64,000 nt of DNA. Source: an uncultured Flavihumibacter sp. (GTDB lineage Bacteria > Bacteroidota > Bacteroidia > Chitinophagales > Chitinophagaceae). Under the pieces are notes generated by a model that was not told the origin of the DNA, did not search any database, and saw only the letters and a program-made list of their open reading frames with translations. The stretch is from contig CABHOY010000028.1 of assembly GCA_902168105.1 (NCBI GenBank), forward strand, positions 26,172 through 90,171, in the 5' to 3' direction. Positions within the stretch are counted from its first letter, which is position 1; each line of letters opens with the position of its first letter. Below, one piece after another: positions 18,415 to 26,085 of this stretch. A program made the translations under genes and the position numbers.

Positions 18415-18431
18415 GTACGGCTATTTCTTTT
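18394..18431. terminator. 38-bp perfect palindrome, shared terminator
   Basis: Perfect self-complementary 38 bp centred between 18412 and 18413. It contains the stop of the 73-residue ORF (18412-18414) and the stop of the convergent cytochrome gene (18421-18423), with T-runs on both strands. Confidence 0.8.
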
Positions 18432-19341
18432 TCCTACTCTGTACAATAGGCGCAAAAGGCCCATACCTGTGTTGCATGGCAGAGAACGTATCAGGAAACG
18501 GACCTGTAGCCACATCCACAGGCTTAGTGGATAGTACCGGCCAATCGCCTTCGAATATTTTAACAGGCCTCGGCTGCGAATTAACAAACGCCGCCACATC
18601 CCAGGCTTCTTCCTCGCTCAGATGTGCATCTCCCAAAGGCATATTGGCTTTAACATATCCGGCAAGTTTTGACAGTCTGAAAATACCAGCCCCTGTATTG
18701 TAACTATGCGGCCCCCACAAAGGAGGGTACAAATAATTTATTGATAGTGAATCGTACTTTCCTGCACCACTACTACCATGACATTGCACACAGTTGCGCT
18801 CAAAAACGAGCCGTCCCTTTATTGTATCAGCAGCTCGTTCGAGGTAAGACAACTCTTTGATACCACTACCGGGAGGCTTATATCCTTTAGGTACATCCTT
18901 TCCCAACCACTGCATATAGGCTATCATCGCTCTCATTTCCCTGCTGGAGCTATCCAGCGGGCTGCCGTTCAAGCTCCTGATAAAGCAGTCATTGATCTTT
19001 TTCTCCAATGATTCTATGGTACCACTACGTTCCCTGAAACGGGGATAGTTTGCTACTGCTCCAGCGTAATTATTTCCCATGAACTTCGTACCTGCATCGA
19101 GGTGACAATTCTGGCAATTCATACCATTGCTGATATGGGCCACTTTTCCGGCAGGTCCCAGGTAAACGGCCGTATGCGCTATCAGCTCCCGGCCATATAA
19201 GATCAGGTCACCGCCGGCAGTATGGGGCAGATCGGTAGTGTCAGGAGGAGTCCAATACTTCGCAGTATTCCGGCAGGCTTCATACATGACAATCACAACT
19301 ACTGCCCAACAGATGAGCAGTATCAGCACAACAAATCGCAT
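18421..19341 (-). CDS. Dihaem c-type cytochrome, TsdA-like (thiosulfate dehydrogenase candidate)
   Basis: 306 residues: an N-terminal membrane or signal segment (about 2-20), then two cytochrome c domains with CQNCH (76-80) and CVQCH (184-188). The context NGMNCQNCHLDAGT followed by KKINDCFIRSLNG matches the TsdA/SoxA-type first domain, where a Cys in the position of Cys119 ligates the active-site haem of TsdA. TsdA interconverts thiosulfate and tetrathionate in the periplasm. The second domain ends with MPLGDAHLSEEEAWDVAAF, usual for class I cytochromes. It starts 17 nt after the DsrE-like gene, so they form an operon. Whether it works as oxidase or tetrathionate reductase is not shown. Confidence 0.8.
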   Translation of the reverse strand: MRFVVLILLICWAVVVIVMYEACRNTAKYWTPPDTTDLPHTAGGDLILYGRELIAHTAVYLGPAGKVAHISNGMNCQNCHLDAGTKFMGNNYAGAVANYPRFRERSGTIESLEKKINDCFIRSLNGSPLDSSSREMRAMIAYMQWLGKDVPKGYKPPGSGIKELSYLERAADTIKGRLVFERNCVQCHGSSGAGKYDSLSINYLYPPLWGPHSYNTGAGIFRLSKLAGYVKANMPLGDAHLSEEEAWDVAAFVNSQPRPVKIFEGDWPVLSTKPVDVATGPFPDTFSAMQHRYGPFAPIVQSRKKK

Positions 19342-19358
19342 AGGTCGTGATTAACGGA

Positions 19359-20060
19359 TCAACCAGCGAAACAATAACCGCAGTTCTTTTCCTGTGCACG
19401 GCTAATAGCCCATATTCCGGATGGAACTATTTGTATGCCTGGCAGGAGTCCTGCTATCCATTCCTTCTTTACTTCTTCGGCTTCAACTCCCATTTGCTGG
19501 GCTACTACGGCGCTGTAAACAGTTAATGCCATGTTACACACGCAGAACATTACACCGCTTGCCTGCAGTTCATTGATACCGATGTTAACATTGCCAACTC
19601 CCGGTACTTTAAAATCGCCTTCCTTAGGCTGCCAGAAGGGGTTTCTGGTAGCCGGAGCCTTTGTAAGCGGATCTTCTGCTTTAAATACTTCACCTAACTT
19701 ATACTTCGCCCACAGCTCATCTTTCATCGCGTAGGGAATGGCGTCATGCCGCAATACCACTACCACACCACAATCCTTTTCGGGCACACCTGTCGCTTCA
19801 TTGGTCAACAGGAATATTTTTGCCCATGCAAAAGGATATATAGCATGTGGCCGGGGCACGTCCAATACCAGGCGATGCTTTCCTTTGATGCTGTTGATCC
19901 AGGCATCGGGATCTTCTCCTCCCGAGGTAGTAACAGCAGGCGCTTCCGCATGTAATGGTAACGATGCGAATGAGGGTAAACCAAATGCAGTGGCACCCAG
20001 CATCATCTTACCCAGGAAATCACGACGGTTCGTGAACAGTTCATTGTCTGAATTTTCCAT
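19359..20060 (-). CDS. Tat-exported DsrE-like sulfur-relay protein
   Basis: 233 residues. The N-terminus TNRRDFLGKMMLGATAFGLPSFA is a twin-arginine signal, so a folded protein is exported. The mature part has a DsrE/YchN-type alpha-beta pattern: VVVVLRHDAIPYAM, then INELQASGVMFCVCNMALTV with the Cys pair, then VKKEWIAGLLPGIQIVPSGIWAISRAQEKNCGYCF with two more Cys. DsrE-fold proteins carry sulfane sulfur on a conserved Cys. Linkage to a TsdA-like cytochrome points to periplasmic sulfur handling, but the substrate is inferred. It is the first gene of the pair, behind a good promoter at 20190-20220. Confidence 0.75.
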   Translation of the reverse strand: MENSDNELFTNRRDFLGKMMLGATAFGLPSFASLPLHAEAPAVTTSGGEDPDAWINSIKGKHRLVLDVPRPHAIYPFAWAKIFLLTNEATGVPEKDCGVVVVLRHDAIPYAMKDELWAKYKLGEVFKAEDPLTKAPATRNPFWQPKEGDFKVPGVGNVNIGINELQASGVMFCVCNMALTVYSAVVAQQMGVEAEEVKKEWIAGLLPGIQIVPSGIWAISRAQEKNCGYCFAG

Positions 20061-20189
20061 ATGATCAGCATTTAGATATACGTGTGTTGTGGCATACCAA
20101 TACCTGGCTGCTTTGGGGAACAGATTATATCGGTTTTTCTGAAATAGGCCGGTTACATGTGAAGTGTAGGATCGATGTGATTAGCACAA

Positions 20190-20220
20190 CAAAAATAGGG
20201 AACTTTGATTAAACTATCAA
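20190..20220 (-). promoter_or_regulatory. Promoter of the DsrE-like/TsdA-like operon
   Basis: On the minus strand TTG, 20 nt, TATTTTTG, an ideal Bacteroidota arrangement. It implies a leader of about 120 nt before the ATG at 20060. The rest of the gap 20061-20417 holds only the fucosidase terminator. Confidence 0.55.
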
Positions 20221-20357
20221 TATTTTCACAAATTGAGAAAACAATCTATCTATTTCAGTACTATTAACTTATGTAGTATTACATTGATCCCCTATGCGGG
20301 GTAAATAAGAGATATTGATCAGTCTGGGATAACAACGTATAATCAATACAGGTAGTA

Positions 20358-20403
20358 TAAAAAATATCCGCAGGACTATATGTATGCCCACACAATCCTG
20401 CGG
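20358..20403 (-). terminator. Terminator of the GH29 gene
   Basis: An 8-bp stem (CCGCAGGA 20368-20375 with TCCTGCGG 20396-20403) with a 20-nt loop, followed on the minus strand by TTTTTT. Confidence 0.65.
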
Positions 20404-20417
20404 GTGAATATTCACTT

Positions 20418-21761
20418 TTATTTGGCCCCATCGATAGTGCTCTGTTTATAATTTGCACTTACCGGACGGTACCTGACGTTTTCAATCTTTATCACCACAG
20501 GATTAGGCCATTTCCTGTCCGTATAGAAGCGTTGTCCGTTCACGGCGCTGATCAGCAGCCCCACCGGTGTTGATTGCGAATAGATGCCGGCATCGAATCC
20601 TTCCTTATACTCGACCAGTTCACTGGCATACCCCAGGATGGACACTTTGGTTTTCGGCGTACCTTCCAGCGAACGGATCACCAGGTCTTTTCTCTCTCCG
20701 TATTTCCAGTCTTTCCCGCCGGGTACAAATGCGTATACAGTACTGGTATCTTTCCCACGGGTGAACCATATGTTTCCCTCCCGTGCAACATTCCAGGGTC
20801 TTACTCCCTGTACAGACTCTCCGTTTGCCAGGTTCCAGAGCGCTAGTTCACGCAGCAGCGCTTCCTGTTCTATCTGTATCTCACCATCAGGTTTAGGCCC
20901 CACATTCAGTAACAGATTACCACCTTTTGCGCGGGTTTCGATCAACATATTGATCATTTCCGTTCCGGACTTCTGCGGGTCGTTGGTAGGCTTATATTGC
21001 CAGTCCGTCCCCATAGTAAAGCAGGCCTCCCAGGGCCCTGGCATAATCGCATCCGGCAGTTCCTGTTCTGGGGTGTGCATTTGTCCGCGGGTCACTACAA
21101 TATCCGGCTGCAGTTCCCATGCATATTCCTTTAGTCCTTCGGCAGGACCATCAAAGAAAATAAAGTCGATCTTACCATAGTTGGTCAGCAGTTCTTTCAA
21201 CTGCGACTTATCATAGGCCATCAGCCCGGGGTTCTTTTCAGGGAAATGTTGTGGTAACTGCATCCTGCCAATAGGCACCTTATGTTTGTAGAGATAATAG
21301 AAATCCTCTGGAGAATAATACACCCCTATAGCGATCCCCTGCTTACGAAAAGCATCAAAGATTGCACGGGTCGCATCTTTCTTGAACGGTGTATTCATAA
21401 TGTTAAAACTAGTCGTCTTAGTATCCCACATGCAAAATCCGGCATGATGCTTGGCAGTGAAGACGATATATTTCATACCTGCGAGTTTAGCAAGTACTGC
21501 CCAATCGTCGGGATTGAACTTATGGGGATTGAAGGTTTTGGGCAATTCGGTAGTAAACCGTTCCAGATAATCATCTGAAGCACCTGCCATGGAGTGGCTG
21601 ATCACAGCGCCGACCTGTACATCCAGGCTCCAGTGAATAAACATTCCCAGGCCGAGGTCCATAAACCATTTTTCTTTCGCGGGATCATTAGCCGTTTTCT
21701 GTGCATTAGCATTGATAAACATGACAAGGCAGCAAACTGCCGGTAAAATTCGTCTCAACAT
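20418..21761 (-). CDS. Alpha-L-fucosidase, GH29 (exported)
   Basis: 447 residues with a signal peptide (cleavage near INANAQ). GH29 features in order: WFMDLGLGMFIHWS, KYIVFTAKHHAGFCMWDT, GVYYSPEDF, then IDFIFFDGPAE, which holds the expected nucleophile Asp, and GGNLLLNVGPKPDG. A C-terminal beta domain (about 340-440) is present. The enzyme removes terminal alpha-L-fucose from glycans in the periplasm or at the surface, fitting a glycan-degrading lifestyle. The general acid is poorly conserved across GH29 and I did not assign it. The gene is monocistronic. Confidence 0.9.
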   Translation of the reverse strand: MLRRILPAVCCLVMFINANAQKTANDPAKEKWFMDLGLGMFIHWSLDVQVGAVISHSMAGASDDYLERFTTELPKTFNPHKFNPDDWAVLAKLAGMKYIVFTAKHHAGFCMWDTKTTSFNIMNTPFKKDATRAIFDAFRKQGIAIGVYYSPEDFYYLYKHKVPIGRMQLPQHFPEKNPGLMAYDKSQLKELLTNYGKIDFIFFDGPAEGLKEYAWELQPDIVVTRGQMHTPEQELPDAIMPGPWEACFTMGTDWQYKPTNDPQKSGTEMINMLIETRAKGGNLLLNVGPKPDGEIQIEQEALLRELALWNLANGESVQGVRPWNVAREGNIWFTRGKDTSTVYAFVPGGKDWKYGERKDLVIRSLEGTPKTKVSILGYASELVEYKEGFDAGIYSQSTPVGLLISAVNGQRFYTDRKWPNPVVIKIENVRYRPVSANYKQSTIDGAK

Positions 21762-21908
21762 ATTTCGTTCACTTTTGCATGAATGCTAATAATACACAGA
21801 AATACCAGCAAATACAAGCAAATTAGGGTGTACGGATGGGGGTTGTGACAGGGATGTCCGTTACTTATAAAGCTGGAGGGATTTTAGTGCATATACAACT
21901 AAAATACA

Positions 21909-21941
21909 TTGCGTTATATTAATTTTTAATTTGTATTTTTG
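21909..21941 (+). promoter_or_regulatory. Promoter abutting the acyltransferase start codon
   Basis: TTG (21909-21911), 22 nt, TATTTTTG (21934-21941). The -7 box ends only 5 nt before the ATG at 21947, so the transcript from this promoter would be leaderless or nearly so. Confidence 0.5.
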
Positions 21942-21946
21942 GGCCA

Positions 21947-22852
21947 ATGCTGACTTATTATATCGTATTACCATTTATCTATCTTATATCCCTATTACCG
22001 TTCCCGTTATTTTACGGTGTCTGTGATATAATGTTCCTTTTGCTTTATTATGTAATAGGTTATCGTAAAAAGGTAGTACTTCAAAACCTGCAAAACGCAT
22101 TTCCGGAAAAATCAGCGAAGGAGATCGAACAGATCCGCCGCCGTTTTTACCGCTATTTCTGCGACCTGCTGCTGGAAACTTTTAAGACGCTGACCATCTC
22201 CCGGAAGGCAGCGATCAGGCGTTGTAAACTGACACCTGAAGCACAGTCCCTGTTTGACCAGTTGGCAGCCGAAAACAGAAGCATTATGATAGTAATGGGT
22301 CATTATGGCAACTGGGAATGGGCGGGCAATACTTTTAGCCTGCAGGGCAAACATCATCTCTACGTGGTATACCACCCACTCAGCAATAAATATTTCAATG
22401 GTCTGATGTACCGCATGCGTACCCGTTTCGGTACAGGTCTTATCAGCATGAAGGATACTTTCCGTGACATGGTCGCCCATAAAAATGAGCTGGACGCCAC
22501 CGCATTTATCGCCGACCAGACACCGGCGCCGAACAGCGCCTACTGGACAAACTTCCTGAACCAGGATACGCCGGTTTTCCAGGGAACCGAAAAGATCGCC
22601 CGTAAAATGAATTACCCGGTGGTATATGTACGGGTACAGCGTGTTAAACGTGGATATTACGAAATTTCAGCACGTACCCTGTTTGACCAGCCGGCATCCA
22701 CCAAAGATGGTGAGATCACCACGGCCCATACACACGCGCTGGAACAGGACATCTGCGCACATCCGGAATTCTGGTTATGGAGCCACCGGAGGTGGAAACA
22801 CAAACGTCCGGAACCTGCCAGACAAACAGCTGTCGAGGCAGCCGCCGTCTGA
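21947..22852 (+). CDS. LpxL/HtrB-type lipid A acyltransferase family protein
   Basis: 301 residues. An N-terminal hydrophobic anchor (about 3-37) is followed by the typical RKKVVLQNLQNAFPEKS segment and the catalytic H-x4-E motif MGHYGNWEW (His119, Glu124), plus DQTPAPNSAYW, which fits the family's acyl-acceptor region. Members add a secondary acyl chain to lipid A on the cytoplasmic side of the inner membrane; in Bacteroidota some make aminolipids instead. It is followed 44 nt later by a fatty-acid desaturase, which suggests a shared envelope-lipid role. Confidence 0.85.
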   Translation: MLTYYIVLPFIYLISLLPFPLFYGVCDIMFLLLYYVIGYRKKVVLQNLQNAFPEKSAKEIEQIRRRFYRYFCDLLLETFKTLTISRKAAIRRCKLTPEAQSLFDQLAAENRSIMIVMGHYGNWEWAGNTFSLQGKHHLYVVYHPLSNKYFNGLMYRMRTRFGTGLISMKDTFRDMVAHKNELDATAFIADQTPAPNSAYWTNFLNQDTPVFQGTEKIARKMNYPVVYVRVQRVKRGYYEISARTLFDQPASTKDGEITTAHTHALEQDICAHPEFWLWSHRRWKHKRPEPARQTAVEAAAV

Positions 22853-22896
22853 TTATCAATACACTATCCAACATAGATTTTTTACTTACAGAACCA

Positions 22897-23907
22897 ATGC
22901 TAACCGGAAAACAACTGATCCTTGCCACAAAACCTTTTGCAAAAGAAACCCGTTGGAAAAGCTGGTATTATACCTGTTCCACCGCGGTTATCCTGGCAGG
23001 ACTTTTTGCAGGGACCGCCTTTCTTCCCTGGCTACTTTTGCGTATTCTCTGCAGTATACTGACAGGGTTGGTGATCGTCCGTATGTTCGTGATCTACCAC
23101 GATTATCAGCATCACACCATCCTTTATCAGTCAAAGACTGCAAAAGTACTTTTCAGCGCCTTCGGCGTCTTTATTCTGGCTCCTGCCAGCATATGGAAAC
23201 GCTCGCATGACTATCATCATGCGCACAATTCCAAGCTGTTTACAGCCAGTATAGGTTCCTTTCCGATCATGACGCAGCAGAAGTTCCTGGAGTCCACTCC
23301 TGCCGAAAGACGTTCCTACCTGGCGGCCCGGCACCCGGTAACCATTATGTTCGGGTATTTCAGCATGTTTATGATAGGAATGTGTGTACGTTCATTTAGA
23401 AGCAGCCCTTCCAGGCATATCGACTCCCTGATAGCACTAATCCTTCATTTTGCAGCAGGTACACTGCTGTTTGTTTATATGGGCTGGCTCAGCCTCTTAC
23501 TACTGCTGATCGTCCCATTTTTCATCGCCTGCGGTATTGGAGCTTATCTCTTTTACGCACAGCACAACTTCCCCGGAGTAACTTTCAGGGATAAAGAAGG
23601 CTGGTGCCATGACAATGCGGCTATGGCTTCCTCAAGTTACATGAAAACCAATGCCTTCTGGAATTGGGTGACTGGAAATATCGGTTATCATCATATTCAC
23701 CACCTGAACTCCCGTATTCCATTTTACCGCCTGCCTGAAACAATGGCGGCAATTCCCGAATTACAGCAGGCTAAAACAACGTCTTTTTCTCCGAAAGCGA
23801 TCGCCGCCTGTCTGAAATTGAAGATATGGAGCCCGGAGGCAAATAAAATGATCCCTCTCAGCCAGTTACAGACCCGCCCCGTGCCGGTGCGTGCAGTGGC
23901 AGTTTAG
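22897..23907 (+). CDS. Membrane fatty acid desaturase family protein
   Basis: 336 residues from the ATG at 22897; a longer frame from 22777 overlaps the acyltransferase gene by 76 bp and adds a non-family segment. Three His boxes that hold the di-iron centre are clear: HDYQHH (68-73), HDYHHAHN (starting at 104) and GYHHIHH near the C-terminus, with four or so membrane segments between. The enzyme should introduce a double bond into an acyl chain using O2 in the inner membrane. It is probably cotranscribed with the LpxL-type gene. Confidence 0.85.
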   Translation: MLTGKQLILATKPFAKETRWKSWYYTCSTAVILAGLFAGTAFLPWLLLRILCSILTGLVIVRMFVIYHDYQHHTILYQSKTAKVLFSAFGVFILAPASIWKRSHDYHHAHNSKLFTASIGSFPIMTQQKFLESTPAERRSYLAARHPVTIMFGYFSMFMIGMCVRSFRSSPSRHIDSLIALILHFAAGTLLFVYMGWLSLLLLLIVPFFIACGIGAYLFYAQHNFPGVTFRDKEGWCHDNAAMASSSYMKTNAFWNWVTGNIGYHHIHHLNSRIPFYRLPETMAAIPELQQAKTTSFSPKAIAACLKLKIWSPEANKMIPLSQLQTRPVPVRAVAV

Positions 23908-23920
23908 TACCCATACTATA

Positions 23921-23975
23921 CAGGATCAAATACAGGCTTTATACCGCTTAGAGTGTAAAGCCAATCCTGATCCTT
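23921..23975. repeat. Nested imperfect hairpin containing one 11-bp unit
   Basis: Outer arms AGGATCA (23922-23928) and TGATCCT (23968-23974), inner arms GGCTTTA (23935-23941) and TAAAGCC (23956-23962). The loop side contains TATACCGCTTA (23940-23950), identical to the first 11-bp unit of the element at 24023. Confidence 0.65.
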
Positions 23976-23980
23976 ACTAT

Positions 23981-24000
23981 AAAAACTGTAAAGTTTTTCT
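23981..24000 (+). terminator. Probable terminator of the acyltransferase-desaturase operon
   Basis: A 7-bp A/T-rich stem (AAAAACT 23981-23987 with AGTTTTT 23992-23998) ending in a T-run, 74 nt after the desaturase stop. Confidence 0.45.
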
Positions 24001-24024
24001 GAATTAAGACAATTACAAGCTTTA

Positions 24025-24130
24025 TACCGCTTATATATCGCTTAGATACCGCTAATCCTACGTTAATCTTACGTTCATGAACGTAAGATTAACGTAGGAT
24101 TAGCGGTATCTAAGCGATATATAAGCGGTA
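24025..24130. repeat. 106-bp perfect palindrome built of 11-bp units
   Basis: Every base from 24025 to 24077 is complementary to its mirror in 24078-24130, with no spacer: two 53-bp arms. Each arm reads as five 11-bp quasi-repeats; units start at 24023, 24034, 24045, 24056 and 24067 (TATACCGCTTA, TATATCGCTTA, GATACCGCTAA, TCCTACGTTAA, TCTTACGTTCA). It sits in the 445-bp gap between the desaturase and the C25-like gene. Confidence 0.95.
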
Positions 24131-24312
24131 ATTGAACGAATATTTAATGAGTCCTGAAAAAGTTTACACCCGACAAAAAGTGTCAATCTATTTCAGGACC
24201 AAACATCCCCTGATTTCCTTCTTACACTCCACCCCTGCGGCACACTTTCTTTTCACGTATAAATACGCCGAATTCGCGTATTTCCTACCTAACCGGTTCC
24301 CTTTCAGCATCT

Positions 24313-24320
24313 TAACTTTG
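24313..24320 (+). promoter_or_regulatory. Likely -7 element (TAACTTTG) of the C25-like gene
   Basis: A full TAnnTTTG match 32 nt before the ATG at 24353. No TTTG box at the right spacing is visible. Confidence 0.35.
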
Positions 24321-24352
24321 TTCTCATCGTTAACAACCAAAAGAACCCCAAA

Positions 24353-26026
24353 ATGTCTAAAGAGAAGAAAAACCAGGTATTGGCGGATGAAAAGCAGGCG
24401 CTTACCGACCTGCAACATATCCGCACACAAGTTGTACAGGACAGGACCATCTTCAACCTCGAAGCTGTGGGCCGTAACTACAAACTCGGACAAGCGTATA
24501 AAAGCGTCCGTAACCTGAAACTGACTGATAAAGAGAATATACAACTGCAAACCTATAGCGATTACCTCCTGCATTATAAGAAGTTTCTGGACCTGACACC
24601 ACTGATAGAAGAAAAGCCCCGGCCTTCTTTCCCTGCCGGAGAAAGCTATTTTAACACCTATAACAGGCTCCGGTTTACCCGTGGAAAGGTATTGGTGATG
24701 GTACATGCAGATATCTATACACAGGTGAAAGACCGTATTGACCGTTATGTGCTTGACCTCGGCCGGGATGGTTTCTGGGCTACGATCCACGTGGTAAAAG
24801 GTGGCAAACCTGCCTATATCCGGAATTACATCCGCGACAAAGCGCCGGCGGGCGTCGTAATGGTAGGTGCTATTCCTGTGGCCTGGTTTGAAATGGACGA
24901 CGATTTTTACGGCGCACATTCCGAATTCCCCTGCGATCTGTTTTACATGGACACCAACGGTACCTGGACAGATGCTGACGGAGATGGAAAATACAATGCC
25001 GTAAGTGGCGATGTTACACCGGAAATCTGGGTAGGACGCATCTGGACGCCAACTTCAGGTGGCAATGATGTAGCCCTGATCAATAACTATTTTGACCGTA
25101 ATCACTTGTTCCGTATTGGCTCACTGGGTCACTCCCGTTCAGCGTTGGCATATGTGGAAGACGACTGGACTGGTTTTGATGATTGTGAGATGGACCTGAT
25201 GACCCCTTCTGCCTATATCACCAAATACACCAACCCTGACATTACGGATGCCGACCTGTATAAGACCGAAATTAACAGGGCCCGCTCCTTCGTACAATTG
25301 TGTTCACACTCATCTCCGCATGTTCACTCTTTCCGTGTTCCTGCAGAAGGTACTACAGAATGGATCGACAGGTCCTATTTCAGAGATGAGCGTTGCCCTA
25401 ACGCCAATTTCTTTAACCTCTTCTGTTGCAGTACGGCGCGCTTTACAGAAAATGACTATCTCGGTGGCTGGTACATTTTTGACAAGACCGGCGGAGAAAC
25501 AAATATGGGATTAACTGTTGTGGGCAGTACTAAAACAGGCTCCATGCTTTTCTTTGCAGATTTTTACGAGCCTATTGGCAAAGGTAGTTGCATAGGTACG
25601 GCGCTGACAGAATGGTGGCAGGCCCGTGGTGCAGGTCATGACCTCGGGGAAAGACAATGGTTCTATGGCATGAGCATTTTAGGAGATCCTACATTGACCT
25701 GGTGGAAAGGTGCGGTACCAAGACTACAGGAACCAGTTAACGGATCGGTATTCAATCACTATCCACGGACAATGACCTTCCGCTGGGCGCCGGTGAATAT
25801 ACCCGGAGTTACTTATTCTCTGGAAGTAGACGCCTTTGGCGCAGTTAATGCTGGTCAGTGGGCCGCACAGTCATTCCGCAGTTTTGGCGTATACCACAAC
25901 ATTACAGGAACTTCCTTCAATCACAATTTCGTTGGCGCACAACCCGGACGCTGGCGGGTAAGGGCAAAAGTGGGCGACCGCTATTGCTCCTGGTCCGAAT
26001 GGTCCTATTTCCGATTCACCATCTGA
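24353..26026 (+). CDS. C25 (gingipain)-like cysteine peptidase without signal peptide
   Basis: 557 residues. Residues 1-110 are charged and helical with no signal peptide or lipobox. The middle (about 110-450) has a C25/caspase-like alpha-beta layout: KVLVMVHADIYTQVKDRID, VVMVGAIPVAWFE, a Ca-binding-like DTNGTWTDADGDGKYN, VGRIW, then CSHSSPHVHSF (His319 the likely catalytic His) and FNLFCCSTARF (Cys358 or Cys359 the likely nucleophile). A C-terminal FN3-like domain (about 460-557) ends the protein. C25 enzymes are normally exported by T9SS with a CTD; here both the export signal and the CTD are missing. Start codon and lack of signal look firm. Specificity unknown. Confidence 0.7.
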   Translation: MSKEKKNQVLADEKQALTDLQHIRTQVVQDRTIFNLEAVGRNYKLGQAYKSVRNLKLTDKENIQLQTYSDYLLHYKKFLDLTPLIEEKPRPSFPAGESYFNTYNRLRFTRGKVLVMVHADIYTQVKDRIDRYVLDLGRDGFWATIHVVKGGKPAYIRNYIRDKAPAGVVMVGAIPVAWFEMDDDFYGAHSEFPCDLFYMDTNGTWTDADGDGKYNAVSGDVTPEIWVGRIWTPTSGGNDVALINNYFDRNHLFRIGSLGHSRSALAYVEDDWTGFDDCEMDLMTPSAYITKYTNPDITDADLYKTEINRARSFVQLCSHSSPHVHSFRVPAEGTTEWIDRSYFRDERCPNANFFNLFCCSTARFTENDYLGGWYIFDKTGGETNMGLTVVGSTKTGSMLFFADFYEPIGKGSCIGTALTEWWQARGAGHDLGERQWFYGMSILGDPTLTWWKGAVPRLQEPVNGSVFNHYPRTMTFRWAPVNIPGVTYSLEVDAFGAVNAGQWAAQSFRSFGVYHNITGTSFNHNFVGAQPGRWRVRAKVGDRYCSWSEWSYFRFTI

Positions 26027-26052
26027 TAATCACCACAAAGCAGGCAAATGCC

Positions 26053-26084
26053 GGGTGGCCGTTCCACAATTGGAACGGTCACCC
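26053..26084. terminator. Bidirectional terminator after the C25-like gene
   Basis: A 13-nt arm (26053-26065) pairs with 26072-26084 with one mismatch, between convergent stops at 26026 and 26086. Confidence 0.75.
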
Positions 26085-26085
26085 T

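Noticed and set aside
24132..24518. 128-codon ORF starting beside the palindrome
   Set aside because: Overlaps the C25-like gene in another frame, with no family resemblance.
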